64,000 nt of DNA, taken from positions 22,749,038-22,813,037 of the forward strand of contig NC_088173.1 in NCBI RefSeq assembly GCF_028769735.1, given 5' to 3'. The notes under the pieces were generated by a model. It was given only the letters and a program-made list of their open reading frames with translations. It had not been told where the DNA came from and did not search any database. Positions 11,641-24,476 of this stretch are shown one piece after another. The DNA comes from Zonotrichia leucophrys gambelii (Eukaryota > Chordata > Aves > Passeriformes > Passerellidae). Positions within the stretch are counted from its first letter, which is position 1. Every line of letters begins with the position of its first letter. The position numbers were made by a program, and so were the translations under genes.

Positions 11641-14600
11641 GACAAATAGGCATGATAGAAAAAACTCCCTGAACAGTTTATTTTGCTGATATTTCTCTGA
11701 GGATACCTTTGTTCGTTTTTATCTCCATGGAAAATATATCTTTGTATATTGGATGAGGCATGTATAAAAACACACATTATTTATATATAAGCCTTCTTTA
11801 CTGAAGCCTCTGGTTTATGCAGGTTTTTTGCTTGTCTGGCTTTTTCCTTAACTTGATTTTTTTCTTTTTTTCTTAGAAGAAAAAGCAATACTATATTTAT
11901 TGAATTTCAGTCTGGATGGAATTTGTATGTTACAATTTCCTGTGCTAGAGAAAGCAGGTAATTTAGTAATTGAAGTTTAAAAATATAAACAAAAGTATAT
12001 TGCCTCTACTGAAATAAAATGAACATTATCAGTAGAATCAAATCTCTTTGGTGTTGTTCTGTCTCTGAAGGAAATCTACAATAGTTTTTAGGATTCATCA
12101 GATTTATTCCCCTGTGATAAGGAACAAATGTAATATTTACACTTTTGACTTTAGTAGACATTGTGTCTCATTTTATAAAGTTAAATTGTCTCATTATATA
12201 AATCATAAATGTATTGCTTCCTCCTTGCACACTAACATGTTATTTAGTAAAATAGCTGATTGCTTATGATTGCTAATGGAGGGAAGATTATTGGTACTTT
12301 TGAGATTAGGACAATTGCCAGCTTATTAACTTCCCCTAATGTAAACTTTTTCTACATTCATAGTTTAATCTATTTTTTCCCTTCACCTGTGTTGTGCCAC
12401 TCTATTCTTTCACATTCATCTCCTTTAAGATGTTTTGAGTAACTTTTTCAATAAAAGCTTTGTATAAATTAGTGTAGTTCTAAGGCTGTATTTTCACCTC
12501 ATATTTAAATTTACTTAAGCTTTATTTAAGTTATGATTTTTATCACCTCTCTTCCAGTTCAATAATACTATAAATGAAGCTATTTTAAAGAGTTTAGTTT
12601 AAATCACAGTCAGTTTCACACTCAACACATGAATACCTAGGATAAGTACATATAAAATCCTTTTTCTCCTTTAGCTTGCACTTACCACCTAAAGCAACAA
12701 CAATTGATTATATTTTCCTGATCTGGACCAAGCTTCTGTTAAGAAAGTGCCACTATGATAGCAAGTTACATGCCAGCATAGCTGAAAGCTGTGCATAGGA
12801 GACCTGAACATGCAGATTTGATGTCCACCTCTGTTTTCAGCTGGGTCTCCCCACAGCGTACTCCCAACAAAACTAAATGTACACATTGCAGGACTCTGGC
12901 TTCCCAGTTTTTTGTATGCAGATGGTTTGCATGTCTTTGTTTTCCAGTTCTCTGGAAATTTGGCCTGAGTTCTTAACACTGTGTATTCAATCAGGCATCA
13001 AATATCCAGGTCTGTTTTTTGGTTTTTTTTGTTACTTTGCCAAAACTCAGTAACTTGAGTGAGAAATGGTAATATACTAATTAAGCACGTTCATTACCAT
13101 ATATTCACTGAGATGAGAGATCAAGGGCTTTTGTTTCTGTACCAATAATTAAGAGATAAAGCCCCAAATTTCTCTTCTTACTTAGACTAAGTCTCCCTTT
13201 AGTCAAAACTTGATATTAATAAAAACCTATGTCTATTGTAAAATTTGTGTAGCAATTTGAAAAGAAATTAAAAAATTCAAAAAGTATTAATTTAACTAGC
13301 TGATAAGGTTTTAAAGGAAGAAGGTAAAAGTTAGTCCCTTTGATTTCTCATTTTTAAGAAAAATACACTGCATAGAGGCTCAAGGCATGCCCTAAAGTTC
13401 AAAACCAGATTTTGGAATAAATTCCCAATTTATGGCTTTTAGTAAGCTCTGCATTTAATTTTTTAGTTTGTTAATTCATATGAAAACATGTTAAAGCATA
13501 AAGGAAATAGCTAAAATTGAAGTTATACGGCTCTCATAAAAAGTACCATTTTAGCCATATTTTCCTATACTATCAAGAAGCTGGAGCAATTTTGATTGTG
13601 GAGGCTTTTCCCCCCTGTATTTATTGGAAATGAGTTCAAGACTACTACAAATGATAAATTACTGTCATAAACTACTAGAAAGAAATGTTGTGCATTCATC
13701 CAGCTACACACCATAATGCCCTATGTTTTCATTGGTGCTTACATATTCAAATCCGAAAAGGGTACTTTGTAACATTTGTGTCTTCAGAGAGTGTGCAAAG
13801 CTACAAAAGCCACAAACTTAATGAGAAGTGGCTGAAGATATGTGCTTGAATCTTTTTTATTTTTTTTAATTTTTATTTTAGTCTATGGACTAAAGAAATC
13901 TAAATTAGGGAAAGACAGAAATACCTTACACCATTACAGAGTCAGTTGTAAAGGTTAGATTCTGTGACAGGATCTTCAAAAACAATCTACAGAACAAACA
14001 CAACTGATGAGAGAGAAAATGGGTTTACTAAGCTTATGCATCACTGTAAACAATGTTTGGGTTTAAGCTTCTTAGTTGTAAATAAACAGACATAATCTTG
14101 CAACCCCTGTCATCTTCATCACAATATTAGATATAACTGCTGGACCACAAGCTTCCAGAGCAGAAGATTTTTTTTTATTTAGGATTTGTGAGCTGTCAGT
14201 CTTATTAAGAATCACAGATGTGAGCTGCTTTTTTCTTCAGGCCCAACAACACATCATTGTCCTAATAAAAATGCAGCAACTTTCAGTTTGTAAGTGGCAA
14301 AGTGGCTGTTTAAAAAATAAACATTTCATGAAACACCAAGGTAGGAAACATTCATCCAACAGAGGCAAAAATTGTAAGTTGTTTTGAACTGTTGTAAGCT
14401 GGGTACACAATGGTTTGAGCAGGGAGGATGGAGTGCACGATTGGTAACAGAACAGAACAAAAATCTGTGTCCCAAACTTTCATCTTCAGTGTTTGAGGGA
14501 AATACTTATTTCAAATCACATATGACCTTGGTTTTACTTCGAGCAACCTTCCTAGGTATAGGTCAGGACAACACTAACCTCAGCATGTTGCAGGTGGTTT

Positions 14601-17600
14601 TGGTTGACTAGAGGAAAAAAAGCACAGTTTTTGTAGGGTGCCTCATTCATACATAACTGAAAGATTTGCTTCCTGATAAAACACAAACTGCATTTCCTCA
14701 GTCTCTAATTCCTTCTCTTAAAAATGTTAATTTACAGTAATTTTTCTTAATACAGGGCTGTAATGGGGACTGTAACAATGGCTTCATGTTTCAGTAAATA
14801 CCAGCTTTGTTTAGTTCCATATTCAATCTCTCTGGATGATGCTTTATTATGCACATTGACAGAAGTCAATGTCTGTTTGTTATTTCAGTTTTATATGTTA
14901 CCAAGCTTGACACAGAGAAATTAAGTTGTTAGCTCTTTTATGATGCAGTTTGAATTTGAAAAAGAAAAGAGAAGAAAGTAAAATGGGCCAAAAAACCCAC
15001 AACAAAAATATGTAACAACAAGCAATAGAAGACTGCCTGTAGCTCAAAGAATGAACAGCATTTGCAACACAATAGAAATGGGAGGAAACTTTATGAGGGC
15101 ATTGAATTTAGAAGAAAAACAACCATTTGCAGAAGGAATTAAATGTTCTGAAGAACTTCTGTGACAAAATAAAGAGGAACACTGAGTGCAAAGTCTTGTT
15201 AGATGAAGGGATGTATTCTGAAGATTCAGACGTAAACTGAATGTTTGGGGAAAGGCCTCATCAAGAGTTCAGTCAGAACAGTCAGCAGTGAGCCAGGCAG
15301 AAGAAGCCTGTGGAAGAACCACACTGAGAAATGCAGCAGAAGGAAGTGTACCACTGAGCTGGCACATAGTAGTCCCTCATTGACAAAAGCCTGAGAGCCA
15401 ATTACCGAGACATACAATCTGCAACTAGTTCTTTGAGAGCTGAAATTGCCAGGTGCTGAGCCATGGAGAAGGGCATTGCTGCCCCATCTGCAAGGTAAAC
15501 AGGCTACACGTGACTTCAGCATCCCCAAATTGTCGCAGCTAGTCAACTCAATGCTGCTAGAGAGCAGATAGGATCACTCCAGGCAGCCCTGAAATAGATC
15601 TTTTCTTGTTTGAGAGAAGGTTGCTCACTAACTTCTAGGGCTTCACACAATTTGTTGTGCAATTAAGATGGCTGTAAACACAGTCACTTTTAAAACAAAC
15701 TAACTACAGTTGTGCCTTTATAGCCTCCATATGCAAGGAATAAAATCTTTTCTCTTAATTAACCCAGTTACTTTCTGTTTTTCAACTGCAAGGGAAAACA
15801 CTTGCTAAATTAGCTTAGATTATGCTGCATTTTATTGGACTTTTAAAACATTACTTTAATAACTGTTTCTTCTGAAAACTGATAATCACTTCTGCAACAT
15901 CATCTGAAATGAATGAGAAGACAATGCTAATGGTATTAATTATTTTCTCTCCAAAGCACTTTGGATTTTTTCCAAACAGAAAAGTTGCTGCCCAGAATAC
16001 TGGCAAATTACAGATGGGTAAATGAGAAGCCCAACCTCTAAAAAAGTGACAAGACAAGGAAGACACATGCTGATATTTACCTGCCAAGGCGCCCACATTC
16101 TGTTTCCTTCAGATTATGCCATACTTATAGTTAGTTTTATGAAGGAAGCATACTCAGCCCTAGTCAGAATACTTGTTTATATGTAACACATAAACAGAAC
16201 AGCTACAAGGTAAATACTATTTTGTATACACTTTGCAAAATTTTAACTATTTTCTGAACGGGAGTGAAGGCTTCTTGATAGCCTAATGTCCCTACCAAGT
16301 AGACCAATTGTTAAAATGTTGCAGAATAAAAAGAAGAGTCCTACTATGTTGTTTGCTGAAAGTCTTATTAATGACATCATTAATAGAGAAGGCAATAACC
16401 CATAATTTACACATTTTAAAATGCAGCTGTGAAGCCTGAGCTTATTTTTCATTCTGTCTGGTGTTTTATCAGGAAGAGAATTAAGAGGATTTGCAAATGC
16501 TTCAACACATGGTATAGAAGAAAAGCCCTCAGAAAGCGTAGATCTCTCTGGTCTCAACTGAATTTTAGCAGACATTGGGATTTGCTGTTATAATCCCCCT
16601 CCTATACTTCTGCTTAATGAACTGTTGCAGGAGATACAAGAATATCAACTATCAGATACCAATGGCATTCAAACACTACATTTACTTTCATAAAACCCAT
16701 TTTGTAATATACTCTCTATTCAATGAAGTGTCTAAAGTACAAAAGATATGGATATTACATATGCACCAATGGAAACACATTTAGAAATTAAAGTTCTGCT
16801 ATGTGACAGAGAAAAGTTACAAAACCACACAAGATTTATGAAAGAGGAATAAACAAAGCAAAATTTAGCATTGCTCCAAAAATTTATAAGTATCATATAT
16901 TCAGTAAAGTATGTTGTAAAATAAAATGATCCAATATCAACAAAAACCAATGAAGCTTTCATACTTTTACACAAATCTTTTTTCTCTTGGGCCTTGTAGT
17001 TTGATTTTGGTACACATTTTAATTTCAGTGGTATTGTCTGTTGAATCAGTCATTGAGGAAATATTTCCAGGAGATTTGCACTTGCCCTCTCAAGAGCAGA
17101 ATGAGCAACAGGAGCATTTTTATGACCTATCACTTTTTTTTTTTTACTAAGTGCCTGCAATGGTTGCTATGTTTTTCCTGGAGATAAATGAAAAATCTCT
17201 GTAAAGATGGAGCATAGGCAGGATAGATGAATAGATGAACGTTTTTTCTATTCTTGGCCTTTATAACAACATATGGATTAAAACCTGTATAAATGCATGC
17301 AGTGAAAATCAATTTATGCATGCAGGTAAAAGAATGTCACAGAATCACGGACAAAAAATTTTCACTGTATGGATGCAAGACTAAGTGTAGGACTTTTGAG
17401 AACAGGCAGCCACCCTTTCTCTTGTAGGGTCTGTGTTAGTAAGAATTTTGAGATATTTTGTCTTGCCAAGCACTTTTCTCAAACCCAGTGTTCTCAGGCT
17501 CATATCTAATATTTATTGCTGAGTAGAGGACATTGACTGAGATATCTGCACTTGTTATGCAGAAAGAAAAAGGCAACACCTTCCTTTGGCTCTCCATCTT

Positions 17601-18269
17601 TGATGGTATGAAAAAAGAAAAAGGTTAGAGCTAGGGCGGTCTTGACAGAAATGTTTGTTCCCTTACCCTGGGTGGATGGGTATATTACACCATATAATGC
17701 ATCTGCCATGACCATCCTGGGAACCAATGATAGGGAAAATATGTTGCCCACTTAATATCCAAGTTGTAAAACTCCAGTGCTGTGTTCATCATCCCACATC
17801 TTCCAGTGTTTGCAGGTTCCAAATAATTCTCAAATCAGAGTAGCACCAGAACAGGCAACATTTGGGTCCATTCACGCTTTAACTTGGGGTACAAGTGAAA
17901 CCACACCCCAGACTCAGTTCACTACAATGCCAATCACAAAACAAATGTTTTCTATTCCCACACAACATTCCCATCTTCTTTAATCTTTAGAGTAGTGTCT
18001 TAATCATTTGTCAAGCTTTTTATTAAAATCAGTTCTCAATTGGATGGGTTTTTATTTGCTTTCCCCTCTCCCCTCCACTCCCTCCCAATCTAATTTTAGG
18101 CAACTGCTATGCAAGGCTTCTGATGGGATGCTATTTTTCTGACTGATAGAAGTCCAAAGAGAATTTTGGTGGACCTTAATAAAGGTGCAGTATTGATATT
18201 GTGTTGTTCAACTGAATCTTCTTTCTGGCTTTTTGTTATGGATCTCTCTCATCACAAAGGGACAATTAA
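11641..18269. other. Non-coding unique DNA
   Basis: AT-rich, with T-rich runs (for example near 13013-13030 and 13854-13880). No recognisable gene, RNA gene or repeat family. Open frames up to about 110 codons (around 15226-15546 and 16243-16575, both minus strand) have no signal of coding function. A 12-16-nt match to the CR1 3' tail near 17336 is not supported by adjoining sequence and is not counted as a repeat. Confidence 0.55.
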
Positions 18270-18500
18270 ACAGATGTATCTGAGAAATTTGCATGGCCAA
18301 ACCCACATCAGATGCCAGAAGAAATCCTAAGAGTCACAAATGGAGGTCTGGTGGCAGAGAATGGAACATCCGTAGTTTCTTTCCATGATGACGATGGATT
18401 GATTGTGCAGGAAGAAATGCCAAAACCTCTTCAAAATTCTAAAATCAAACCTAGAAAAGTCAAACTCCATATAAAGGGGAAAGTTTATGCTAATATTTAA
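18270..18500 (+). other. Unassigned open frame, possibly an exon or chance
   Basis: A frame stays open from just after a TAA at 18267-18269 to a TAA at 18498-18500, about 76 codons. An internal ATG at 18312 gives a 62-residue product. The reading is hydrophilic: an acidic middle (Phe-His-Asp-Asp-Asp-Gly, then Gln-Glu-Glu) and a basic C-terminal stretch (Lys-Ile-Lys-Pro-Arg-Lys-Val-Lys and Ile-Lys-Gly-Lys). It lacks the low-complexity look of the other frames here. A candidate AG acceptor precedes it (TTAAACAG, ending at 18272), but its pyrimidine tract is weak and no donor is needed if this were a last exon. No polyadenylation signal lies directly after the stop. I do not recognise a family. 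The simplest reading is a chance open frame. Confidence 0.15.
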
Positions 18501-20261
18501 ATTTTTCAGAAAACATATCAATGGAAAAAACCCCACTGTTCTTAGAAGTCCAATTATTTGGTTATCACTACTGTAATGAGTTCTACGTAGTGCATAATGT
18601 TGAGTAAAAAGTTGAATTAATAGCTATGCTGAGAAAGAAACTAACTTTTGCACCCTGATCTGCAGCCCTTCCGTGTCAGTCAGTCATGAAGTTTAAGGCA
18701 ACAAAACATTCAGAAGCAGCTGCCTTGAAAAATTGAAAGATTGAATTGAATGATTGAATTTGAAATGCTATACTATACTGCAGACTGTCATCTGCATATG
18801 GTTACTGAAAGATAGATATCATAATCCAATAACAATAATTTGAATTCTGCCTACAGCTAGGGGTTAAATAAAAAATGGAAGAGTGAAAAATAAAATTTTG
18901 CAGAAATAGATATTGGTTTGCAGCAACTAATACATATTTCCTCTACTACAGCACTTGATTAAATAGTGGAAAGAGTTTACATAAATCAATCAGTGAATAC
19001 AGTGAAACCTTCACAGGTCCCATGATGCAGATGACTATCGACCCACAGCTGCAGTGCATTATGTTTATTGCACCTTCCAGCCTTACTTGGTGGTTTGAAC
19101 TTTCAGAATAGATTAATCTGGGCACAGAAGTCTTTAAAAATTGATCATTTAGAAGTCCACCATCATTTCAGTTGTGTGTAAGGTAAGAAACACAGCAACC
19201 TGCTGTTAGGAACAGGTTTTCAAAGTCTGCAGAACATTTCCTCTAGAACTGTTGGCAGTTCTTGATAAAGAAATAAATGCCAGCAGAAAAAAAGAAATTA
19301 TGAAAAGAGCTGTAAGTGACACTGCAAAGAGATGAGTTTCTTTTGACATTTCAATTTACCTGGCACTGCAATATAAGACAGAAGCATCTGCATGGCACAA
19401 TAGAGTTTCAGGATTCTGTAAATCTACAGGTGTTTGCATTGGGAAATTTAGGAGGGTCAAGATGCTGTGGAATGTGAACACATGTGAAATAATTCCTGAA
19501 GACTAGGTTTAAAAACATTGTTTTTCCTTTATGATGGTCTATACTCTGTCTTCAGGCTTCGGAAGGAAATATATGGAAAAATCTATGCATTCTGAAGTAG
19601 TAGCTCTGGGTTTGTCTTGGTGTAAAGTGAGAGCAGAATTTTGTCCTCTGCCTTCAGGCATATGACTGTATCTTCATTATTTTAGTTTCCATCCCCATAA
19701 TACTCCATGAAAGCTATATGGAGGGGCTTGAAGCTTTGTGAACTGGTTAACAATACAATACAAGAAAAAAAAAAGATAAATATAAGTATGAGGGAATGGT
19801 TTCCTTTCCTTTATGTTTCTATTGTGTTTCAGAGAAGAAAGAAATTTCCTTCCACCAGGAGGGAAATTGCTTTTTGACTAAAATGGTATTAGACTGTCTC
19901 CTATGAATTTTCTGAAAGCACAGAAGAGTAACAGCAAGAAAGAACAAACAAATACTGCTATGTGAATAGAGTTGAAAATAAACCTTGTTTTACAGCATGC
20001 ATTTCAGAAGTTCTGGAGCCAGAAAGAATTGCTAGATATTGTCCCTAACATCAGGCATTGGATTTTTCTTTAAGCAAATCCTGTTTAATTAAAACTTAAT
20101 AACAATGCTAACCCAGTCTTGACTTAGAGTATTAATAATTCTGTAGAACCTGCTGCACTATTTCACAAGTGGTTCCAAAGTCAATTAACTTCAAAGTCAG
20201 AACTCCCCACTTGATTTCTAACTTGATTTGATCTAGCTTAAATTTCCAGGTACAGGATTTT
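18501..20261. other. Non-coding unique DNA
   Basis: AT-rich sequence with no gene recognised. A small degenerate repeat of ATTGAA-like words occurs at about 18730-18765. Homopolymer A runs occur near 19768-19776. Nothing else stands out before the CR1 element begins. Confidence 0.6.
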
Positions 20262-21386
20262 TGTTTCATTTTGGATTTCAGTAAAGGTTTTTATGCTGTC
20301 ACTCACATTATCCTTCTGGAAAAAATGTCCAGCACTCAGCTGGATAACTGAGTTACATGATGGATGAGCAACTGGCTCATGGATCAGGCAGAAAGGGTTA
20401 TGGTGAATGGGGTGACATCAGACTGGTGACCTGTCACTACTGGGGTTGCACAGGACCCCATTGTAGGGGGGCTGCACTTCAATGTCTTCAGAAGTGACTT
20501 GGACACCGGACTGGATGGGATACTAAGTTTGTCAATTACACAAAACTGGGAGGAGCTGTTGACTTGCTTGAGGGAAGAGAGGCCTTGCAGAGAAACCTGA
20601 ATATATTTGGCTGGGAAGTCACCAACCATAAGGAAAGTGATGGATTCTGCTCCTGAAACAGGGCAACCTTGTGCGTACAGACAGGCTGGGGAATGTGTCT
20701 ACAGACAGGCTGGGATGGGAGAGCGGTGTCATGGAAAGGGACCTGGTCAATGGCAAGTTGAACTTGAGCCATTGTGCCCTGGCAGCCAGGAGGGCCAGCC
20801 CTGTCCTGGGGTGCACCAGGCCCACCATCACCAGCTGGGCCAGGGAGGGGATTGTCCCTCTCTGCTCTGTGCTGTGGCGGCCTCACCTCAAGTGCTGGGG
20901 CAGTTTTGGGTGCCACAATGTGAGAAAGACATTGAATTATCAGAGAGTGTCCAAAGGAGAGCAATGAAGATGGTGAAGGGCCTTGAGGAGAAGCCGTGTG
21001 AGTAGCGACAGGGGTCACTTAATCTGTTCAACCTGGAAGAGAGTGTGGGGAGACCTCATTGCAGTTACAACTTCCTCGTGAGGGGAAGAGACCGACACTG
21101 ATCTCTTCTGTCTGGCAATCAGGGACAGGACCTGAGGGAATGACCTGAAGTTGTGTCGGGGGATGTTTAGGCTGGATATCAGGAAAAGGTTCCTCACCCA
21201 GAGGATGATCAGGCACTGGAACGGGCTCCCCAGGAAAGTGGTCACAGCACCAGCCTGACAGAGTTCAAGAAGGATTTGTACAAAGCTCTCAGGCTCATGG
21301 TGTGATTCTTGAGGCCGTCCTGCGCAGGGCAAGGTGTTGGACTCCTTGTGGGTCCCTTCCAACAAAGCATATTCTGTGATTCTGTT
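20262..21386 (+). mobile_element. CR1 non-LTR retrotransposon, 5'-truncated and inactive
   Basis: This is the C-terminal part of the CR1 ORF2 reverse transcriptase plus the 3' tail. About 20272-20346 reads Leu-Asp-Phe-Ser-Lys-Gly-Phe, matching RT motif A of CR1 (usually LDFSKAFD), followed by Ile-Leu-Leu-Glu-Lys-Met-Ser-Ser. About 20436-20462 reads Thr-Gly-Val-Ala-Gln-Asp-Pro, a mutated motif B (SGVPQGS). The catalytic FADDT of motif C is read here as Phe-Val-Asn-Tyr-Thr (about 20529-20543), so both aspartates are lost. In-frame stops and frameshifts follow. The CR1-specific 3' region runs to 21386, where ATTCTGTG and ATTCTGTT form the terminal octamer tail with no poly(A), as is typical of CR1. 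Full-length CR1 is about 4.5 kb, so most of the 5' side is missing, the usual result of incomplete target-primed reverse transcription. The 5' boundary is approximate. Open frames on the minus strand of this interval are antisense artefacts. Confidence 0.93.
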
Positions 21387-21507
21387 AAATATCATATAAT
21401 TTAGTATGTAATAAGCAGCATCTGCTTACTGCACCATCATATTCACACTAATAGAAAAAAAAGCATCATAGTGATGGCAATCCCAGGCATACTTACTGAA
21501 AGCAATA
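21387..21507. other. Short non-coding spacer after CR1
   Basis: AT-rich unique sequence between the CR1 3' end and the 53-bp tandem duplication. No feature recognised. Confidence 0.6.
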
Positions 21508-21613
21508 AAGTCGGATAGAATTCAAACCACGGTCCTGACTTTTTTTTCAGAATATTGAAGAAGTCGGATAGAATTCAAACCATGGTCCTGACTTTTTTTT
21601 CAGAATATTGAAG
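21508..21613. repeat. 53-bp tandem duplication, two copies
   Basis: Copy 1 (21508-21560) and copy 2 (21561-21613) both start AAGTCGGATAGAATTC and end AATATTGAAG. They differ at a single base (ACCACGG versus ACCATGG). Both keep the same eight-T run. The near identity points to a recent local duplication, by replication slippage or a short unequal exchange. It may be polymorphic in copy number. It has no coding content. Confidence 0.95.
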
Positions 21614-22973
21614 AAGGTTTTAATCACCCATCACACAGGACTTCATGAACTATATATAACATTTTCTAAGACATGATTAATTTTTTAAGTACACAATAAA
21701 AGCAGAGGATAGAATGTTTTACAAGGATGCCCTTGCACACAGGATGTGATTAACACATGATGTGGGAATCAGTTGTCTCTTTGAATGCCCAAACTGGGGC
21801 TTCCTGGAAACACTAGTGCTGGCAAGGGAAAAATTAAGACTAATATTACTTGAAGCAGAGTATTTGACTGTAGTAGAGAGCTAACTCTGCCCTTGTCTGT
21901 ATTGATAAAAGTCCCCTGGAAATCAAAGGATCCATACAGTCAAGTTCAAAGTGTCTGCTGATATAAATAAGGATCGTAGACTCCTCATGCCTGCCTCCAT
22001 ATATGTGCCCATGACAGCACAAGCACCCAAACTCATTACTGGGTTTGGTTTTTCAGTAGAAAAATGTATTTTGTCGGAAAATCTGATCTGTGTTTTTTAG
22101 TTGGCTGCCTTTGTCACTGTGACAAAGAATGGCATATTCAGGCTGGTGTATATTTGATTCAATAATTATCCTCAAGTTACCTAAAGTTTCTCTAAAATGA
22201 GATAACTCTCTGGAATTCATGCTACCCAGTTCAGTCAGGAACTAGTTTTGTGCTTTTTATGTTGCAGTCAATAAAGCAGCCTTACTATAATATAATATTG
22301 ATATGATAAAAATTAAAATAGTCAGGGCTTTGGATATACTGTCTGAACCACAAGTTAATGTACAATTTAAACTACAGACAGGACGTGATATACTACACAA
22401 GACACCAAGTTCACAGAAGACTATTCCCACACTTTCTGCTTAATTCTCATGTGAGGCAACAAACTATTAGGGAGATATCATCCTAACTGGCACTCTAGGG
22501 CTACATTATTATGAGAATCTTGTCCAAGGTAAAAGCTGACCTAGGAAAAATATGCATCAGGGGACATGGAGAATAGCCACCATGGTAGCAATAAGAGTAA
22601 GCATAATCAGGTATAGTAAATACTGAAAGTGTCAAACTAAAATTGCTGCTCCTAAAGCTGAATGTCTACTATGGAATAAATAGAAAAAAACAAAACAAAA
22701 TCCCAACTGTTTGGAATCTATGCAGGAGAAGAATTTTATAGCAATATTACAGTTAACTAATATTATCCTCTCTTATGATGTCTCAAAATGCAAGCTCATA
22801 TAAATTTTAAGTAGGTCTTTGTGGGGCAAGCCGTTACTGTGAGAAAAGCAATGTAGTTTGAAAATCTTCCTCTTTCATACACTCAAGATTTCTATATTTA
22901 AGACATTTGAATGCACCTTCAGTACCACATGGCCAACTTTGCACAATGATTGTGGGTAAAAAGCAGACGATAA
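21614..22973. other. Non-coding unique DNA
   Basis: No gene or repeat family seen. AT-rich with short open frames only. Confidence 0.6.
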
Positions 22974-22990
22974 TCGTCTGTGTCTCTCTA
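22974..22990. repeat. Near-perfect palindrome, 8-bp arms
   Basis: CAGACGAT and ATCGTCTG flank a single A. The arms contain CpG, which is scarce in this region, so the palindrome is a little more striking than AT-rich ones nearby. It could be a protein-binding site or chance. Confidence 0.45.
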
Positions 22991-24436
22991 TAAACCATTA
23001 TGAACACCAGGGCTCCACACTATTATGAACAGGATGGCTTTCTGAGACTTATATGAATCCAATACTATTAATAGGAGCAACCACTGTATAAGTGTTACTT
23101 TGATGAGAAAATGGACTCAGGAGCATTTCTAACTTGAACTGCTGTTACCTGTGCTAGGGTGAGATGAATAATAGGCCTTCCAAAGTACTCACATCCCACA
23201 ATTCTCTGTCAAAGGAAATGCAGCACTTCAGCACTTATTCTCTTACCTCTTTTTTACACTGAGAAATGAGTCTGCCTTCTAGTCTTCTAACAAATACATA
23301 TGGAAACTCTTGGGCAAGATAAGGTGCGAGCTTGAGGACTGACCAGTTAGGAAACATAAAACTAAAATGATCCTGCTCCTGAGTGAAGATGCTAGCTTTT
23401 CTTGTGAAAAATGTAAAAAGGGGGTGTTTGGTATTTTCCCATTCAGCAATGGGCTCTGCTCCCAAAAAACTTGTCAAATAAGGCCAAGATTTTCTGTTCA
23501 GTGTTGCCTTTGATATCCTGTTTGGAGAACCAAACCCAATACATTCTGCTCTTCTCCACGTCCTTCTGTTTTGACAACATCCTCTATTTTGTCCAGATAA
23601 TGTGCAAAGTAGGGAAAGCAATGGTATGAAGATACTGATCTGCACATAGTCCTTCTGACAAGATTGAATAGCCTTGGCTGAAGCAGAAAGACAGGAATAG
23701 TTTTCAATTAGTATCTTATTTTTTTACTTTTTTTCTTTCCCTTCCCTATTTGTTATTGGATTAGATATGCACTTTTATTAACGTGAAGAAAAAATAACTA
23801 CGGCTTGGTAGCCTATCAGCATATCACAGCTTGATATTATCTGATTTTGTGAATTTCTTACACTTTAAATCAAGAATTTACCTATGCATTGGTAGCCTTA
23901 CGTGAATAAAAAGCAGGGTAGATGACATGCATGAGTATGTGCCACAGTCATCAATTTAATAAAAGAGTTATCTTTTACTTCTACATAATTTTCTAAAATT
24001 CTCCTAGTTCTCAATCAATTCTTACTTGTTTTTCAACTGTCTTTGACTGGCTTGGGTGAATGCATGAAAATGAAAAAGCTACTTTATTTGGACCAAATCA
24101 CTTGTCACATTAAATTAGGGAAGTAAGCTGCTGTGGAGGAAATATTAATTAAATCAGGGAGAACTGCGTGCTCAAACTTTAAATGCATTTAGGACTGCTC
24201 TAGGGTAAAAAAAAAAAAAACAAAAAACAAAATGAGAAAACAATCCCATCCTAAATTATATTCAGAAAGCTATAGCTAGAAGCAGACACAGGCAGAAATC
24301 TGCCAGCTTGATACCAGTTAGATACCAGCATATTACTAAATGGATTTTGTGTTCAATTTCCCAAAGTTTTTATGGTTGCCTGATTGCCAGATGTTCAGTG
24401 GGTGTTTGTGGCCATATGAAAGAAAGACAATATCCC
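22991..24436. other. Non-coding unique DNA
   Basis: No recognised gene. A minus-strand frame of about 136 codons starts from a GTG near 23645 and ends near 23235. It begins with a hydrophobic, signal-peptide-like run but has no ATG start, no domain and no supporting context. An A-rich run lies at about 24209-24230. Confidence 0.55.
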
Positions 24437-24476
24437 ACATATATATTTACATATATATGCACATATATATATATAA
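24437..24476. repeat. AT/ACAT low-complexity tract
   Basis: Alternating CATATATAT, TTACATATATATG and CACATATATATATAT words form a short, interrupted AT microsatellite. Open frames crossing it give repetitive Tyr/Ile/Cys strings and are not genes. Confidence 0.8.

Noticed and set aside
15226..15546. Minus-strand frame of 106 codons
   Set aside because: The Phe/Leu-rich product mirrors a purine-biased + strand; no family recognised.
17336..17352. TCACAGAATCACGGA resembling a CR1 minus-strand tail
   Set aside because: Adjoining sequence does not match the CR1 3' region, so the 12-16-nt match is likely chance.
20384..21395. Several minus- and plus-strand open frames of 60-160 codons
   Set aside because: They lie inside the CR1 element in antisense or shifted frames; CR1's GC-richer sequence has fewer stops.
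23235..23645. Minus-strand frame of 136 codons with a signal-peptide-like start
   Set aside because: Starts at GTG, has no domain, no nearby promoter or splice context, and most likely arose by chance.
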